Shown: positions 1 to 9,350 of the stretch, in pieces
Layout: each line of letters opens with the position of its first letter
Position numbering within the stretch: position 1 is the first letter of the stretch
Origin: Paraburkholderia aromaticivorans
GTDB taxonomy: Bacteria > Pseudomonadota > Gammaproteobacteria > Burkholderiales > Burkholderiaceae
DNA length: 64,000 nucleotides
NCBI RefSeq assembly: GCF_002278075.1
Contig: NZ_CP022994.1
Span: 62,001-126,000, forward strand
Direction of reading: 5' to 3'
Translations under genes and position numbers: made by a program
Notes under the pieces: model-generated
What the model was told of the DNA's origin: nothing
What the model saw: only the letters and a program-made list of their open reading frames with translations
The model's database searches: none

Positions 1-2
1 TC

Positions 3-284
3 ACCAGCGACGCGTTCACCGAGGCCGTGCTGGGCAAGGGCATCCAGCTGTCGATGGACGGCAGGGGAAGCTGGCGCGACAACGTGTTCGTCGAGCGGCT
101 GTGGCGCAGCGTGAAATACGAGGAGGTGTATCTGAAGGCTTACGAATCGGTTAGCCACGCGCGGCAGTCCATCGCCGCTTACCTGACGTGGTACAACCAG
201 CGCCGACCCCATTCCAGTCTGGCGGACCGGACGCCGGATGAGGCTTACTTCGCGATGCTGCCTGCGATCAAAACGGCAGCGTAA
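3..284 (+). CDS. IS3-family transposase OrfB, C-terminal end (cut by window edge)
   Basis: The frame is open from the first bases, so only the C-terminal 93 residues are visible. They form the end of the rve/DDE integrase core of an IS3-family OrfB, which cuts and joins insertion-sequence ends. The final acidic catalytic residue lies in the helix FVERLWRSVKYEEVYL, and the downstream block YNQRRPHSSL followed by TPDEAYF is typical of OrfB C-termini. The first two DDE aspartates would lie upstream of the window, so intactness cannot be judged. It ends 19 bp before a group II intron remnant, at the start of a run of nested mobile-element fragments. Confidence 0.85.
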   Translation, partial: TSDAFTEAVLGKGIQLSMDGRGSWRDNVFVERLWRSVKYEEVYLKAYESVSHARQSIAAYLTWYNQRRPHSSLADRTPDEAYFAMLPAIKTAA

Positions 285-302
285 CGTCCGGCAGGCTCCA
301 CC

Positions 303-470
303 TTAAATCCCGTCGCGACTGTCTGAACGAACGGGGCCACCTCTGGTGACCTTCGTCAACCGGATAACGCTGCCCCTTCGCTCCACCCTCATTACAAGGG
401 CTTTAGCACTACTACGGGCAGCTCCGCCCCTCGTTACGGCATCGGTATTCTTCCTCATGGTGTTGGCCAT
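303..470 (-). pseudogene. ltrA: Group II intron remnant with N-terminus of its maturase
   Basis: On the minus strand a 55-codon reading frame starts at ATG 470 after an AAGGGAAAT ribosome-binding site. It contains the block GGAARSSAKALVMRVERRG, which resembles the N-terminus of LtrA-type reverse transcriptase/maturases. A stop at 303 ends it before any reverse-transcriptase domain. Upstream (about 470-600) the minus strand carries a GGAACGTGAGAAC stretch of the kind found in the structural RNA 5' of such ORFs. I read this as the 5' part of a group II intron, truncated within its ORF. The match is from memory of family sequences, not from an alignment. The exact intron 5' boundary is not defined. 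Confidence 0.6.
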
Positions 471-589
471 TTGTCATTTCCCTTTTCATCCGCAACAAGG
501 TTCTCACGTTCCATACCGAAGCCTGTGTTGAGCTCATGCCGCCTCTACGCCGGCTGCCGTCAGGTCCGTAAACAGGTCTCGTCCTGACT

Positions 590-855
590 GATCCTGGAGC
601 GACGAAATGACCCCAGTTTTGACAGCGCTTTAACGAATTAACGACGCATCATCGAACGGTTTGCTTGCGCTCATCTTCTCAACACGTACCTGCCATCCTG
701 ATGAATGACTTTTCCACGGTCGCTCACCACCACGCCTTTTGAACGCAACAGCACCGGGCGGTTTGAAGCCTGCTCCTGCAAGCCGGCTTCGGGAGGCCTA
801 CTCCCATCTTCAGTACAGCACCACAAGCTTTCGCTTGTGTTCGTGACACACTCTC
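590..855. other. Unassigned remnant DNA between intron fragment and IS6 fragment
   Basis: No convincing gene. Short frames exist on both strands but lack ribosome-binding sites or recognisable motifs. The stretch lies between two mobile-element fragments and is probably scrap from earlier insertions. Confidence 0.4.
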
Positions 856-990
856 GTCCACCCGCCAACTCTTGCCCACCGGTCGCTTGCGACGGCGAAA
901 CGCCTTCTCCAGGACCGGCAGCAACTTGATGGCCCAGCGGTGCACGGTCGAATGATCGACATCGATGCCACGCTCGGCCATCATCTCCTC
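856..990 (-). pseudogene. IS6-family transposase fragment, interrupted by another IS6-family element
   Basis: The minus strand encodes about 45 residues with an IS6-family HTH and the start of the catalytic core: MMAERGIDVDHSTVHRWA followed by KSWRVDE, where the aspartate of WRVDE is the first DDE residue. The frame starts exactly where the inverted repeat of the complete IS6-family element at 991-1830 ends, so that element probably inserted into or recombined with this one. After WRVDE the similarity stops. It belongs to a different IS6 subtype from the complete neighbour (MMAERGIDVDHST against [13 protein letters not shown]). Non-functional. Confidence 0.75.
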
Positions 991-1830
991 GGTTCTGGTG
1001 CAAATAGGTAAGCCGGTCGAGAAGTTCCATATAGGTAAGGATATCTTATCGATTGGACAGGACAGCATTCCAGACAGCGGGCGCAGCGGTATCCTTGAGG
1101 CCGAGCTTCGCGAGATTGAACTGACCCTTGCGAATGCGATGCATCAACTCGATGCCTGAAATCGTGGTCGCGGCGCTCCTGAACCGTTTGAAGCCGAGCA
1201 TCACGTTCGCTCTGGATTTGATGTGGCGATGGTCCTGCTCGATCAGGTTATTCAGATATTTCGAGGACCGGACCTTCGTGTCCTCAGGCAGCAGACCTTC
1301 GGCCTTCATCTCGCGCACCGCGCGGTGCGAGGCAGCATAGCCATCTAGCGTGATGGTCTCCGGCGGCTGACCCTGATGCCTGATGGCCTTGCTGAAAAAA
1401 GCTTTTCCCGCGGCCACGTCGCGCTTTGCCCTGAGCATGAAGTCGACCGTCTGGCCAGATCGATCTACCGCCCGGTACAGATAAACCCACCTGCCACGAA
1501 TCTTCAGGTACGTTTCGTCAACACGCCATGACCGCCCCGCGGGCGTGCTGAAACGGTTCCAGCGCTTGACGAATTCCGGCGTAAAACGCCTCACCCAACG
1601 CAGGATCGTTGTATGAGCCAGCGACAAACCCCGCTCGGCCATCATCTCGACCAGATCGCGCAGGCTGAGCTTGTAGCGCAGGTACCAGCGCACACACAGA
1701 ATGATGATCTCCCGATCAAAATGCCGCCCATCGAACAGCCCGTCCACACTCTTCTTGCTCATTACCAGCCATCAGTTCACTTGTTCCCCACAACTCTAAC
1801 CGATTCGCCTTCGCTATTTGCACCAGAGCC
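991..1830 (-). mobile_element. Complete IS6-family insertion sequence with 17-bp inverted repeats
   Basis: The element is bounded by GGTTCTGGTGCAAATAG at 991-1007 and CTATTTGCACCAGAGCC at 1814-1830, which are inverted repeats with one mismatch. Its 840-bp length and single transposase fit the IS6/IS26 family, which moves by replicative cointegration. The flanking octamers (ATCTCCTC and GGCGGGAC) differ, so there is no 8-bp target duplication. This suggests the two ends derive from different events, such as recombination between copies or an adjacent deletion. A truncated inverted copy lies at 18,870-19,219. Confidence 0.85.
1046..1762 (-). CDS. tnpA: IS6-family DDE transposase
   Basis: This 238-residue protein catalyses replicative transposition of its IS. 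The N-terminus has an HTH region ([20 protein letters not shown], then [15 protein letters not shown]). The catalytic core shows D in [15 protein letters not shown], the second D in [12 protein letters not shown], and E in [14 protein letters not shown], giving a complete DDE triad. Length and motif order are normal for IS6. It fills most of the 840-bp element, reads towards the left inverted repeat and appears intact. The fragment at 18,870 encodes a near-identical C-terminal third, so the element was at least duplicated within this replicon. Confidence 0.93.
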   Translation of the reverse strand: MSKKSVDGLFDGRHFDREIIILCVRWYLRYKLSLRDLVEMMAERGLSLAHTTILRWVRRFTPEFVKRWNRFSTPAGRSWRVDETYLKIRGRWVYLYRAVDRSGQTVDFMLRAKRDVAAGKAFFSKAIRHQGQPPETITLDGYAASHRAVREMKAEGLLPEDTKVRSSKYLNNLIEQDHRHIKSRANVMLGFKRFRSAATTISGIELMHRIRKGQFNLAKLGLKDTAAPAVWNAVLSNR

Positions 1831-2590
1831 GGCGGGACGACCGTAGTCAAATTCGAAGAACGCTTCGGTGTTACCAGCGAGAAGATCGCGGTCGCGCTTC
1901 CTGACATAGCGGTGCAGTGCTTCCGCCGTGGTGCGGTGTATCGGGACCCAACGCGATTTGCCAAACTTGGCGCATCGAGTATGCAGCCGCTGCTCGAGAT
2001 CGACATCCGAACGGGCCAGTCCCGTCGCTTCGGAGACTCTCAGTCCAGCAGGCAGCGCGTAATTGCATAGTCGCGCATGCCGGTAGCACTGTTGCGGTCG
2101 AAGGCGTTTAGCAGTCTTGATCTCGTCAGGGGAGAACATCGGGCAGTCCGCTGTGATGCCATAAGGCGACCCGCGGCAGTGCTGCGATGAGATCTGTGGT
2201 TGGGATTCCACGGCTGCTCTTGAAGAGAAAATAACTACGAAGCGAAATGCCAACGCTCTTGATAGCGTTGGGCGCGAGTCCGCGCGTGCGACACATGACG
2301 AAGCGGACGACATCCGCTGGAACTAGCTTCGATATGTCGACTGGGCCCGTGCCGAAACGATCAACAAGAAACTCAAGCATGCGACGCCGCCGCACGTGGC
2401 ATGTGCTATCCGAAAGGCCGCGAACCTCCACGAGGTGCCGATTGAGATCCGTCAGCTCTCCTGCTATTGCGGCGGATGCCGTCGGAGCCGGCTTTGCAGG
2501 ATCGATGCCGGACATGTCAAGAAGGCGCTTCAACGCAGCGGAATATGCCTGCTGAACTGCGCTGAATCTCGCGCACCAACTCTGACGGGC
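1831..2590 (-). pseudogene. Tyrosine recombinase (possible RIT-type) pseudogene
   Basis: Two minus-strand frames together look like a phage-integrase-family recombinase. The upstream part (about 2560-2130) holds a SAM-like core-binding domain (RRRMLEFLVDRFG, then ISKLVPADVVRFVM). The downstream part in another frame (about 2140-1831) holds the start of the catalytic domain with the conserved arginine in LPAGLRVSEATGL and then GKSRWVPIH. A frameshift near 2130-2150 separates them. The C-terminal HxxR and tyrosine are missing because the IS6-family element begins at 1830. The sequence resembles recombinases found in trios (RIT elements), but the other members are absent. Non-functional. Confidence 0.65.
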
Positions 2591-2760
2591 GTCATTAAAA
2601 AGACAGCGTACCCTCCAGCCCGTCCCCCTTGTGGCACGAACGCTGGGGCACCGCCCGCGCGAGGTGCACGCATGGGCCGCAAGGACTTGGCCCGGATGGA
2701 GGACAAGGGTTATTCCGTATATCCAGAGCGATTTTGTACTCTTTAAATTTAAACGTACAT

Positions 2761-2771
2761 TGTCGACGACA
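2761..2771. promoter_or_regulatory. Candidate operator of the catabolic operon
   Basis: TGTCG-A-CGACA is a perfect 5-bp-arm palindrome lying in an AT-rich stretch 26 bp upstream of the amidase start and before its ribosome-binding site (GAGG at 2783). FCD-type GntR proteins bind short TGT-ACA-type palindromes, and the operon ends with a GntR gene, so autoregulation through this site is plausible. It is not demonstrated. Confidence 0.4.
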
Positions 2772-2796
2772 TACATTTATACGAGGATAACCCGGC

Positions 2797-4149
2797 ATGG
2801 ATGAGAACTTCGCCACGGCACTCGCGCTGTCCCGTGCTTACGCAAGCGGCCGTGCCGATCCTGTCAACACGGTCCGCTCTGCCTTGAAGCGGGCACAGCA
2901 GGTGCCGGCGCTGTTCATATCGACAACACCGGAGCGCGCGCTCGCCGAAGCAGAGGCGTCCGCCGTCCGGTGGCAGAACCGCGCGCCGTTGAGTCCGCTC
3001 GATGGCGTACCTGTCGCATGGAAGGATCTGTTCGACATCTCCGGAACCGTAACGACTGCAGGATCGGCCGTGTATGCGGGCCACGAGCCCGCACCCACAG
3101 ACGCTCCACTCGTCGCCGCGGCGGCTCGGGCAGGCCTCATCGGCATCGGCAAGACGAACCTCTCCGAGTTTGCGTATTCGGGGCTCGGCCTCAATCCGCA
3201 TTTTGGCACGCCGGTCAATCCATTTCTGGACCACGGAGCGCGCGTGCCTGGCGGGTCGTCCTCGGGCGCGGCGATCGCCGCTGCGGCCGGCATCGTGCCG
3301 ATCGCAATCGGCACCGACACCGGCGGCTCCGTGCGCATTCCTGCGGCTTTCAATGGTGTAGTCGGCTACCGGGCGAGTACTTCGCGGTATCCGAAAAGCG
3401 GCATGACGGCACTGTCGAAGACGCTCGACACATCAGGGCCGATCGCGCGAAGCGTCGCGGACTGTATGGCGTTCGACGCGGCCGTGCGCGGCACGACCAT
3501 GGCCAGGACCTCTAAGAACCTGAAAGGGCAGCGCTTTGTCGTCGATCCGTCGCTCATCGAGCGTTACTCCGTGAGTGACGCCGTGGTCGCGAACCTGCGA
3601 CGCTTGATCGAAAGACTTCGAGACGCAGGCGCCGTGGTCGACGCGCGCCGTTTCGCGACACTGGAACAGGTACACGACCTCATTCGCACGCACGGATGGC
3701 TGGGCGGCCTGGAAGCGTTCGAGGTCCATCATGCGCTGCTCGATTCGCCCGATGCAGACCGTATCGATCAGCGCGTGCGCACGCGTCTGGAGAGAAGTCG
3801 CGCCGTTCCCTCCGGGCGCCGCGACTACTTGCTCGCGCGCCGCCTGGAACTGATTGCATCGTTCAGGCATGAACTCGCCGAGGCCACCTTGATCGCGCCG
3901 ACCGTGCCGCTCGTCGCGCCTGAGCGCGCACCGCTCGAAGCCGATCCAGAACGGTTCGCGCTTGTGAATCTGCAGACGCTGGCGCTCACGATGCCCGGCA
4001 GTTTTCTCGACACGCCGGCGGTCGCCATGCCGTCCGGCACCGACGAGCACGGCCTGCCCACCAGCGTGCAGCTGATGCGCGCACAAAACGACGACGACGT
4101 GCTGCTCGACATCGCATGGTCGATTGAACGACAGACATTCAATTCCTGA
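2797..4149 (+). CDS. Amidase signature (AS) family hydrolase
   Basis: A 450-residue amidase signature enzyme hydrolysing a carboxamide, probably cytoplasmic. The Ser-cisSer-Lys triad is visible: lysine in VAWKDLFDI (about residue 73), cis-serine in the GGSSSGAA block (about 152) and the nucleophilic serine in [11 protein letters not shown] (about 176). Length matches AtzF/GatA-like members. It starts at ATG 2797 with GAGG 10 bp upstream and is first in a co-directional cluster, with 14 bp to the next gene. Within the operon it would release ammonia or open an amide product of the neighbouring imidase-like enzyme. The substrate cannot be read from sequence, and no adjacent GatB/GatC argues against a tRNA amidotransferase role. 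Confidence 0.9.
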   Translation: MDENFATALALSRAYASGRADPVNTVRSALKRAQQVPALFISTTPERALAEAEASAVRWQNRAPLSPLDGVPVAWKDLFDISGTVTTAGSAVYAGHEPAPTDAPLVAAAARAGLIGIGKTNLSEFAYSGLGLNPHFGTPVNPFLDHGARVPGGSSSGAAIAAAAGIVPIAIGTDTGGSVRIPAAFNGVVGYRASTSRYPKSGMTALSKTLDTSGPIARSVADCMAFDAAVRGTTMARTSKNLKGQRFVVDPSLIERYSVSDAVVANLRRLIERLRDAGAVVDARRFATLEQVHDLIRTHGWLGGLEAFEVHHALLDSPDADRIDQRVRTRLERSRAVPSGRRDYLLARRLELIASFRHELAEATLIAPTVPLVAPERAPLEADPERFALVNLQTLALTMPGSFLDTPAVAMPSGTDEHGLPTSVQLMRAQNDDDVLLDIAWSIERQTFNS

Positions 4150-4163
4150 GGAGGAAACACACG

Positions 4164-5051
4164 ATGGCAAAGGAAATCCTGATCGCATTTGGTATCGACG
4201 TCGACGCCGTCGCCGGCTGGCTCGGCTCCTATAGCGGCGAGGACTCGCCCGACGACATCTCGCGCGGGCTCTTCGCCGGCGAAGTCGGTTCGATGCGCCT
4301 GCTGAAACTGTTCGAGCGCGAAAAGCTGAAAACCACGTGGTTTATTCCGGGCCACTCGATCGAGACTTTCCCCGAGCAAATGAAGGCAGTCGCGGCAGCA
4401 GGCCATGAGATCGGCATCCACGGCTACAGCCACGAGAACCCGATCGCGATGACGCCAGAACAGGAAGAAGCGGTGCTCGACCGCAGCATCGAACTCGTCA
4501 CCCAGCTTGCGGGCCGACGTCCGACCGGCTATGTTGCGCCGTGGTGGGAGTTCAGCGCGGTCTCGAACGAACTGCTCGTCAAGAAGGGCATCAAGTACGA
4601 CCACAGCCTGATGCACAACGACTTCCATCCGTACTACGTGCGAGTCGGCGACACCTGGACGAAGATCGACTACAGCAAGCATCCGAGCGCGTGGATGAAA
4701 CCGCTCGTGCGCGGCCAGGAAACGGACCTGGTCGAGATTCCAGCCAGTTGGTATCTGGACGATCTGCCGCCGATGATGTTCATCAAGAAGTCGCCGAACA
4801 GCCACGGCTTCGTCAATCCGCGCGACATCGAGCAGATGTGGCGCGACCAGTTCGACTGGGTCTATCGCGAGCACGATTACGCCGTCTTTCCGATCACGAT
4901 CCACCCCGACGTATCCGGCCGCCCGCAGGTGCTGCTCATGCTCGAGCGGCTCATCGCGCATTTCCGATCGCACGACGGCGTACGTTTTTGCACCTGTGAC
5001 GAAATCGCCGACGATTTCCTGCGCCGCCATCCACGCGGCATATCCGCCTGA
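4164..5051 (+). CDS. Polysaccharide deacetylase-fold hydrolase (PgdA/cyclic imidase-like)
   Basis: A 295-residue NodB-fold metal hydrolase. It starts with the metal-ligand block [11 protein letters not shown] and has HGYSHENP (about residues 90-97), the NodB histidine motif, and IHPDVSGRP near the C-terminus. There is no signal peptide. This subfamily, which includes Helicobacter HpPgdA and PuuE-like proteins, acts on small amides, imides or allantoin rather than on cell wall in several members. Standing next to an amidase, a permease and dehydrogenases, a cytoplasmic catabolic role such as ring-opening of a cyclic imide or related nitrogen compound is more likely than peptidoglycan deacetylation. 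GAGGAGG at 4149-4155 is a strong ribosome-binding site. Confidence 0.82.
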   Translation: MAKEILIAFGIDVDAVAGWLGSYSGEDSPDDISRGLFAGEVGSMRLLKLFEREKLKTTWFIPGHSIETFPEQMKAVAAAGHEIGIHGYSHENPIAMTPEQEEAVLDRSIELVTQLAGRRPTGYVAPWWEFSAVSNELLVKKGIKYDHSLMHNDFHPYYVRVGDTWTKIDYSKHPSAWMKPLVRGQETDLVEIPASWYLDDLPPMMFIKKSPNSHGFVNPRDIEQMWRDQFDWVYREHDYAVFPITIHPDVSGRPQVLLMLERLIAHFRSHDGVRFCTCDEIADDFLRRHPRGISA

Positions 5052-5073
5052 CCCTCATTTAGGGAGCACAACG

Positions 5074-6411
5074 ATGAAGTTGAATCTACTGTCCGAAGTC
5101 GGTTTCAAGCCTGAAAAAATCCTGCCCGTCGACGTGAAACGCGCAACCATCGTCGCGTTCTTCGCCTGGGTTTTCGCCGTCTACGACTTCATTCTCTTCG
5201 GCACACTGCTCCCAGAAATCGGCAAGCACTATGGATGGGGCGCCGCGACGCAGGCTGAAATTGCGACATTCGTCGCGATCGGCACAGCGGTGATTGCCTT
5301 CGCGATCGGACCGCTGCTCGACCGACTCGGCCGCAAGGCGGGCCTCCTGTGGACCGTCGCGGGCGCGGCGCTTTGCTCAGGATTGACGGTGGCCGGCGGC
5401 GCGATGGGTCAGTGGCCGCTCGTCCTGATCCGCTCGCTGTCGGGCCTTGGCTATGCCGAGGAGACCGTCAACGCGACGTACCTGAATGAGCTGTATTCAG
5501 CCGCCAACGATCCGCGCCTGAACCGCAACAAGGGCTTTATCTACAGTCTCGTACAAGGTGGCTGGCCGATCGGCGCGCTCATCGCTTCGGGCCTCACTGC
5601 CCTGCTCCTGCCGCGCATCGGCTGGCGGGGCTGCTTCGTCTTCGCAACCTTTCCGGCCGTCGTCATCTTCTTCATGACGCGACGCCTGAAAGAGAGCCCG
5701 CAGTTCCTGCTGCACAAGCAGATCAAGCAACTGCGCGACGCAGGTCAGGACAGGGAAGCGCGTTCGCTCGCGGGCGAGCATCAGGTGGACTACGAGCAGC
5801 ACAGCCGGGCCGGTTTGCGCGAAGCGTTCCGGGGCGATGCGCTCAGGGCGACGCTCGTGCTAGGCGGCGGCATCCTGCTGAACTGGTCGGCGATCCAGGT
5901 GTTCAGCGTGCTCGGCACGACCGTTCTCACGCGCGTTCACAACGTGTCGTTTGAAAACTCGCTGCTGATCCTCGTGCTGTCCAACGTGATCGGCTATTGC
6001 GGCTACCTGAGCCACGGCTGGATCGGCGACAAGATCGGCCGGCGCAACACGCTCGCCATCGGCTGGATGCTCGGCGGTCTCGCCTTCGCGGGCATGCTGA
6101 TGGGACCGAGCAGCGCGGGTGTCGTCGTGGCGCTCTACAGCCTGGGACTGTTCTTTCTCATCGGACCGTATTCGGCGGCGCTGTTCTTCATTGGCGAAAG
6201 CTATCCGACCTCGATCCGCGGCACGGGCAGCTCCATCGTCCACGCAATGGGCCCGATCGGCGCAATTCTCGCGGGTGTCGGCGTAACGTCGATGCTCAAC
6301 CACGGCGGCGACTGGATGCATGCGGCGATCTGGTTCGGCGCCGTGCCCTGTTTCCTTTCAGGTGTGCTGATCCTTTGCGCGAAGCACGTCAGCCCTGAAA
6401 CCATCAAGTAA
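5074..6411 (+). CDS. MFS permease
   Basis: A 445-residue major facilitator transporter with about 12 hydrophobic helices, in the inner membrane. The conserved cytoplasmic loop 2-3 motif appears as GPLLDRLGRKAG, and a second copy in the C-terminal half is HGWIGDKIGRRNT. I use the start at 5074 because AGGGAG lies at 5061-5066; an upstream in-frame start at 4996 would overlap the preceding gene by 56 bp. It sits between the deacetylase-like enzyme and two dehydrogenases and probably imports the operon's substrate, a carboxylate or amide-type compound judging by its sugar/organic-acid porter resemblance. No substrate-specific motif is recognisable. Confidence 0.9.
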   Translation: MKLNLLSEVGFKPEKILPVDVKRATIVAFFAWVFAVYDFILFGTLLPEIGKHYGWGAATQAEIATFVAIGTAVIAFAIGPLLDRLGRKAGLLWTVAGAALCSGLTVAGGAMGQWPLVLIRSLSGLGYAEETVNATYLNELYSAANDPRLNRNKGFIYSLVQGGWPIGALIASGLTALLLPRIGWRGCFVFATFPAVVIFFMTRRLKESPQFLLHKQIKQLRDAGQDREARSLAGEHQVDYEQHSRAGLREAFRGDALRATLVLGGGILLNWSAIQVFSVLGTTVLTRVHNVSFENSLLILVLSNVIGYCGYLSHGWIGDKIGRRNTLAIGWMLGGLAFAGMLMGPSSAGVVVALYSLGLFFLIGPYSAALFFIGESYPTSIRGTGSSIVHAMGPIGAILAGVGVTSMLNHGGDWMHAAIWFGAVPCFLSGVLILCAKHVSPETIK

Positions 6412-6414
6412 CCC

Positions 6415-7188
6415 ATGAGCGGACAATCACACATGAAAGTTGCCCTGATCACCGGCGCCGCAAGCGGCATCGGACAGGTGCTGGCAGTGGCCTATGCGCA
6501 GATCGGCGTGGCCGTCGTGGGCGGCTATTTTCCAGGCGACCCTCACGACCCGCTTGGCACGGAACGAGCCGTTGCGCAGGCCGGCGGCCAGTGCGTAATG
6601 CAACCGGTCGACGTCACGTCCGCCGAACAGGTGGAAGCCTTCGCGAATGCCGCTGTCGAGCGGTTTGGCCGGATCGACTTTGCCATCGCCAACGCCGGCC
6701 TGCTGCGCGCCGCCCCGTTAACCGAGATGCGCGATGACCAGTGGTTCGACATGCTCGATGTCGACTTGTCCGGCGTGATGCGCACTTTCCGGGCGGCCGC
6801 GCGTCACATGTCAGACGGCGGTTCGATGGTCGCGGTATCGTCGATTGCGGGCGGCGTGTACGGCTGGGAGAACCACACGCATTACTCCGCCGCGAAGGCC
6901 GGCGTCCCGGGCCTGTGCCGTGCCGTCGCGATGGAACTTGCTGCGCGCAATATCCGCTGCAACGCGGTGATCCCAGGCCTGATCGAGACGCCACAATCGC
7001 TCGACGCGGTGAACTCGCTCGGGCCGGAAGGACTCCGGCAGGCGGCGCTCGGCATTCCGCTCAAGCGAGTCGGCCGGCCTGCCGAAATCGCCACGCTGAT
7101 TCGCTTCCTGACGAGTGATGACGCGTCCTACATCACCGGCCAGGCGATCATCGCCGATGGCGGCCTGACCGTACGCTGGCCCGGCTAA
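6415..7188 (+). CDS. SDR-family NAD(P)-dependent oxidoreductase
   Basis: A 257-residue classical short-chain dehydrogenase/reductase. The cofactor motif TGAASGIG lies near residue 13, NAG in FAIANAGLL near 90, and the catalytic tyrosine-lysine pair in HYSAAKAG near 158, with the serine in VAVSSIAGG. It begins 3 bp after the permease stop, so it is probably translationally coupled. ATG 6433 is an alternative start that brings the Rossmann motif closer to the N-terminus and has a weak GAGCGGA upstream. It would oxidise a hydroxyl or reduce a carbonyl of a pathway intermediate. The next gene encodes a paralogous SDR. Confidence 0.9.
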   Translation: MSGQSHMKVALITGAASGIGQVLAVAYAQIGVAVVGGYFPGDPHDPLGTERAVAQAGGQCVMQPVDVTSAEQVEAFANAAVERFGRIDFAIANAGLLRAAPLTEMRDDQWFDMLDVDLSGVMRTFRAAARHMSDGGSMVAVSSIAGGVYGWENHTHYSAAKAGVPGLCRAVAMELAARNIRCNAVIPGLIETPQSLDAVNSLGPEGLRQAALGIPLKRVGRPAEIATLIRFLTSDDASYITGQAIIADGGLTVRWPG

Positions 7189-7201
7189 GGAGACTCGCGC
7201 A

Positions 7202-7960
7202 ATGACTGCATCATTTTCTCTCGACGGCCGACGCGCCGTCGTCACGGGCGCCGCGAGCGGCATCGGCGCTGCGATTGCAACGGCGTACGCCGCGCTCGGC
7301 GCGCGCCTTCTGCTTGCCGACCGCGACGCCGGGCGCCTCGCCCAGCAGGCCGATGCGTGTCGCGCACTCGGCGCTGCCGTTCAGACGGTGCAGGCTGACG
7401 TCGGTGTGGAAGCGGATGCGAACCGCATCGTCGATACTTGCATCGAGGTGCTCGGCGGCATCGACATTCTCGTCAACAACGCCGGCATGCTGACGCAGGC
7501 GCGTTGCGTCGACCTGACGACCGCCATGTGGGACGACATGATGCGCGTCGACCTACGCAGCGTGTTCCTGTGCACACGCCGCGCGCTACCCGTGATGATC
7601 GCGCAGAAATGGGGCCGCGTGATCAACGTCGCGTCGCAGCTCGGCATCAAGGGCGGCGCAGAGCTGTGCCATTACTCGGCTGCGAAGGCGGGCGTGATCG
7701 GCTTCACGAAGTCGCTCGCGCTCGAAGTGGCGCCGGACAACGTGCTGGTCAACGCAATTGCGCCGGGACCGATCGAAACGGCGCTCGTCGATGGCATCAG
7801 TGCCGCATGGAAGAAAGCGAAATCGGCTGAATTGCCGTTGCGGCGCTTTGGCAGGCCGGAAGAAGTCGCGCCGGCTGCCGTGCTGCTCGCGTCGGACCCG
7901 GGTGGCAACCTGTTCGTCGGCCAGACGCTCGGGCCGAACTCCGGCGATGTGATGCCCTGA
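7202..7960 (+). CDS. SDR-family oxidoreductase (second)
   Basis: A 252-residue classical SDR with TGAASGIG (about residue 17), the structural NNAG in DILVNNAGML, serine in NVASQLG and the YSAAKAG active site. AAGGAG at 7188-7193 precedes the ATG with good spacing, and the gap to the previous SDR is 13 bp. It has the general layout of FabG-like dehydrogenases with a C-terminal RFGRPEEVAPA segment. The two SDRs are clearly different proteins, not a recent duplication, so two successive or alternative alcohol/carbonyl steps in the pathway are likely. Confidence 0.9.
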   Translation: MTASFSLDGRRAVVTGAASGIGAAIATAYAALGARLLLADRDAGRLAQQADACRALGAAVQTVQADVGVEADANRIVDTCIEVLGGIDILVNNAGMLTQARCVDLTTAMWDDMMRVDLRSVFLCTRRALPVMIAQKWGRVINVASQLGIKGGAELCHYSAAKAGVIGFTKSLALEVAPDNVLVNAIAPGPIETALVDGISAAWKKAKSAELPLRRFGRPEEVAPAAVLLASDPGGNLFVGQTLGPNSGDVMP

Positions 7961-7989
7961 ACTGCCCGAAAGCCTGACGGAGAATCATC

Positions 7990-8301
7990 ATGTGCGGAAT
8001 GTGCGGACTGCTCGGCGGCGGCAATCACTGGTCTAACACGACCGCGCCCGACAGTGGTCCGAATGCGCGGCGCCAGCGCTACATCCGGGCCGCGCTTGCC
8101 AACCGGATCCTGATTCCGCTGCGCCTGAGACTCGACGACTTCCACGGGCAGTCGTTCGTGCTGTCGTCGCCTACGGGCAGGAGCGAGCTCGTCGGCGACT
8201 TCGCCCAGGTCTGGAAGGTTGCCGAGACGATGCTCGGTCGTCCCCTCGATCCGCTGACCCTGTTCGAAGAGCCGCGCGACACAGCGGAGCCGCACGTATG
8301 A
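7990..8301 (+). CDS. Small hypothetical protein with N-terminal cysteine pair motif
   Basis: A 103-residue protein starting MCGMCGLLGGGNHW, followed by a basic helical stretch and a C-terminal half without recognised motifs. No signal peptide or membrane segment. Its stop overlaps the start of the CobW-type GTPase by ATGA, which indicates translational coupling and suggests that the two work together. Two close cysteines and a histidine at the N-terminus could bind a metal, which would fit a COG0523 metallochaperone partner; this is inference. I do not recognise a named family. Confidence 0.7.
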   Translation: MCGMCGLLGGGNHWSNTTAPDSGPNARRQRYIRAALANRILIPLRLRLDDFHGQSFVLSSPTGRSELVGDFAQVWKVAETMLGRPLDPLTLFEEPRDTAEPHV

Positions 8302-9350
8302 GCCTCGCCTACGATGTCATTCCAGTCACGCTCGTCACCGGCTTTCTCGGCAGCGGCAAGTCCACCCTGCTCGCCGACGTGCTCAAGGGTGACGCAGCGC
8401 GGGACACCGCCGTGCTCGTCAACGAGTTCGGCGCGGTCGGACTCGATCATCTGCTGGTGGGCGAAGTCGAAGCGCAGACCGTGCTGCTCGACAACGGCTG
8501 CATCTGCTGTTCGATCCGCGGAGAACTGAAGGACGCGCTCGCGACACTGTTTTCACGGCGCGCGCGCGGCGAAGTGCCGCCATTCACGCGGGTCGTTCTG
8601 GAGACGACCGGGCTTGCGACGCCGGCCCCCATCGTCGCCACGCTGCTCGCCGATCCTGTCATCCGCAGCCATTACGTGCTCAACTCGACCGTAACGGTAG
8701 TCGATGCGCTCAACGCTGCCCTGCAGCGCGCGCGACACCCCGAATGGCTGGCGCAGGTCACGGCTGCGGACCGCATCCTCATCAGCAAGACCGATCTGGC
8801 CGACGAGGCGCACGTTGCAGTATTAATGACTGCGCTTGGCGAGATCAATCCCGCGGCTGAAGTGTTGAGCCGCAACATGGAGGCGGATGCCCTACTCGAT
8901 CTGCTGTTTGCGCCTGCGAGTCCGGACGCTCTGATCCGCAGAATCGGCGCGCAAGCTCGCCCGATGACGCCCGCCGGTTTCGGCGCAACGGGCGCCACAC
9001 TGGCTTTCGCCCATCGCACCGCGATACGACAAAACGACATCAGATCGTTCTGCATGCAGATGGACGAACCGGTCGATTGGCAGATCTTTACGCTCTGGTT
9101 CACCATGCTGCTCAACCGGCACGGCGATAATATCTTGCGCGTCAAGGGATTGCTTGCGATCAAGGGCGCAGAACGGCCTGCCGTGCTGCATGCCATCCAG
9201 CATCTCGTTCATCCGGTCCTGCATCTGGATACCTGGCCCGATGCAGTGCGTGCATCGAAGCTCGTCTTCATCACCGAAGGGCTAAGTGGCGAGAGAATCG
9301 AAGCATCCTACCGACGGTTTTGTTCCACGCTCGAAGAACCCGTTCATTGA
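8298..9350 (+). CDS. CobW/P47K (COG0523) GTP-dependent metallochaperone
   Basis: A 350-residue G3E GTPase. It shows Walker A GFLGSGKST at residues 15-23, the CxCC metal site in GCICCSIRGEL (about residue 70), a guanine-specificity motif SKTD (about 158) and a C-terminal CobW_C domain. COG0523 proteins deliver zinc, iron or cobalt to client enzymes, and some sit beside nitrile hydratase/amidase genes. The likely client here is the NodB-fold metal hydrolase at 4164-5051. No histidine-rich metal loop is seen. The start overlaps the previous stop by ATGA. Confidence 0.9.
   Translation: MSLAYDVIPVTLVTGFLGSGKSTLLADVLKGDAARDTAVLVNEFGAVGLDHLLVGEVEAQTVLLDNGCICCSIRGELKDALATLFSRRARGEVPPFTRVVLETTGLATPAPIVATLLADPVIRSHYVLNSTVTVVDALNAALQRARHPEWLAQVTAADRILISKTDLADEAHVAVLMTALGEINPAAEVLSRNMEADALLDLLFAPASPDALIRRIGAQARPMTPAGFGATGATLAFAHRTAIRQNDIRSFCMQMDEPVDWQIFTLWFTMLLNRHGDNILRVKGLLAIKGAERPAVLHAIQHLVHPVLHLDTWPDAVRASKLVFITEGLSGERIEASYRRFCSTLEEPVH

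Noticed and set aside
4164..5051. Peptidoglycan or chitin deacetylase role
   Set aside because: No signal peptide and the operon context is amide/dehydrogenase catabolism, favouring a cytoplasmic imidase-like function.
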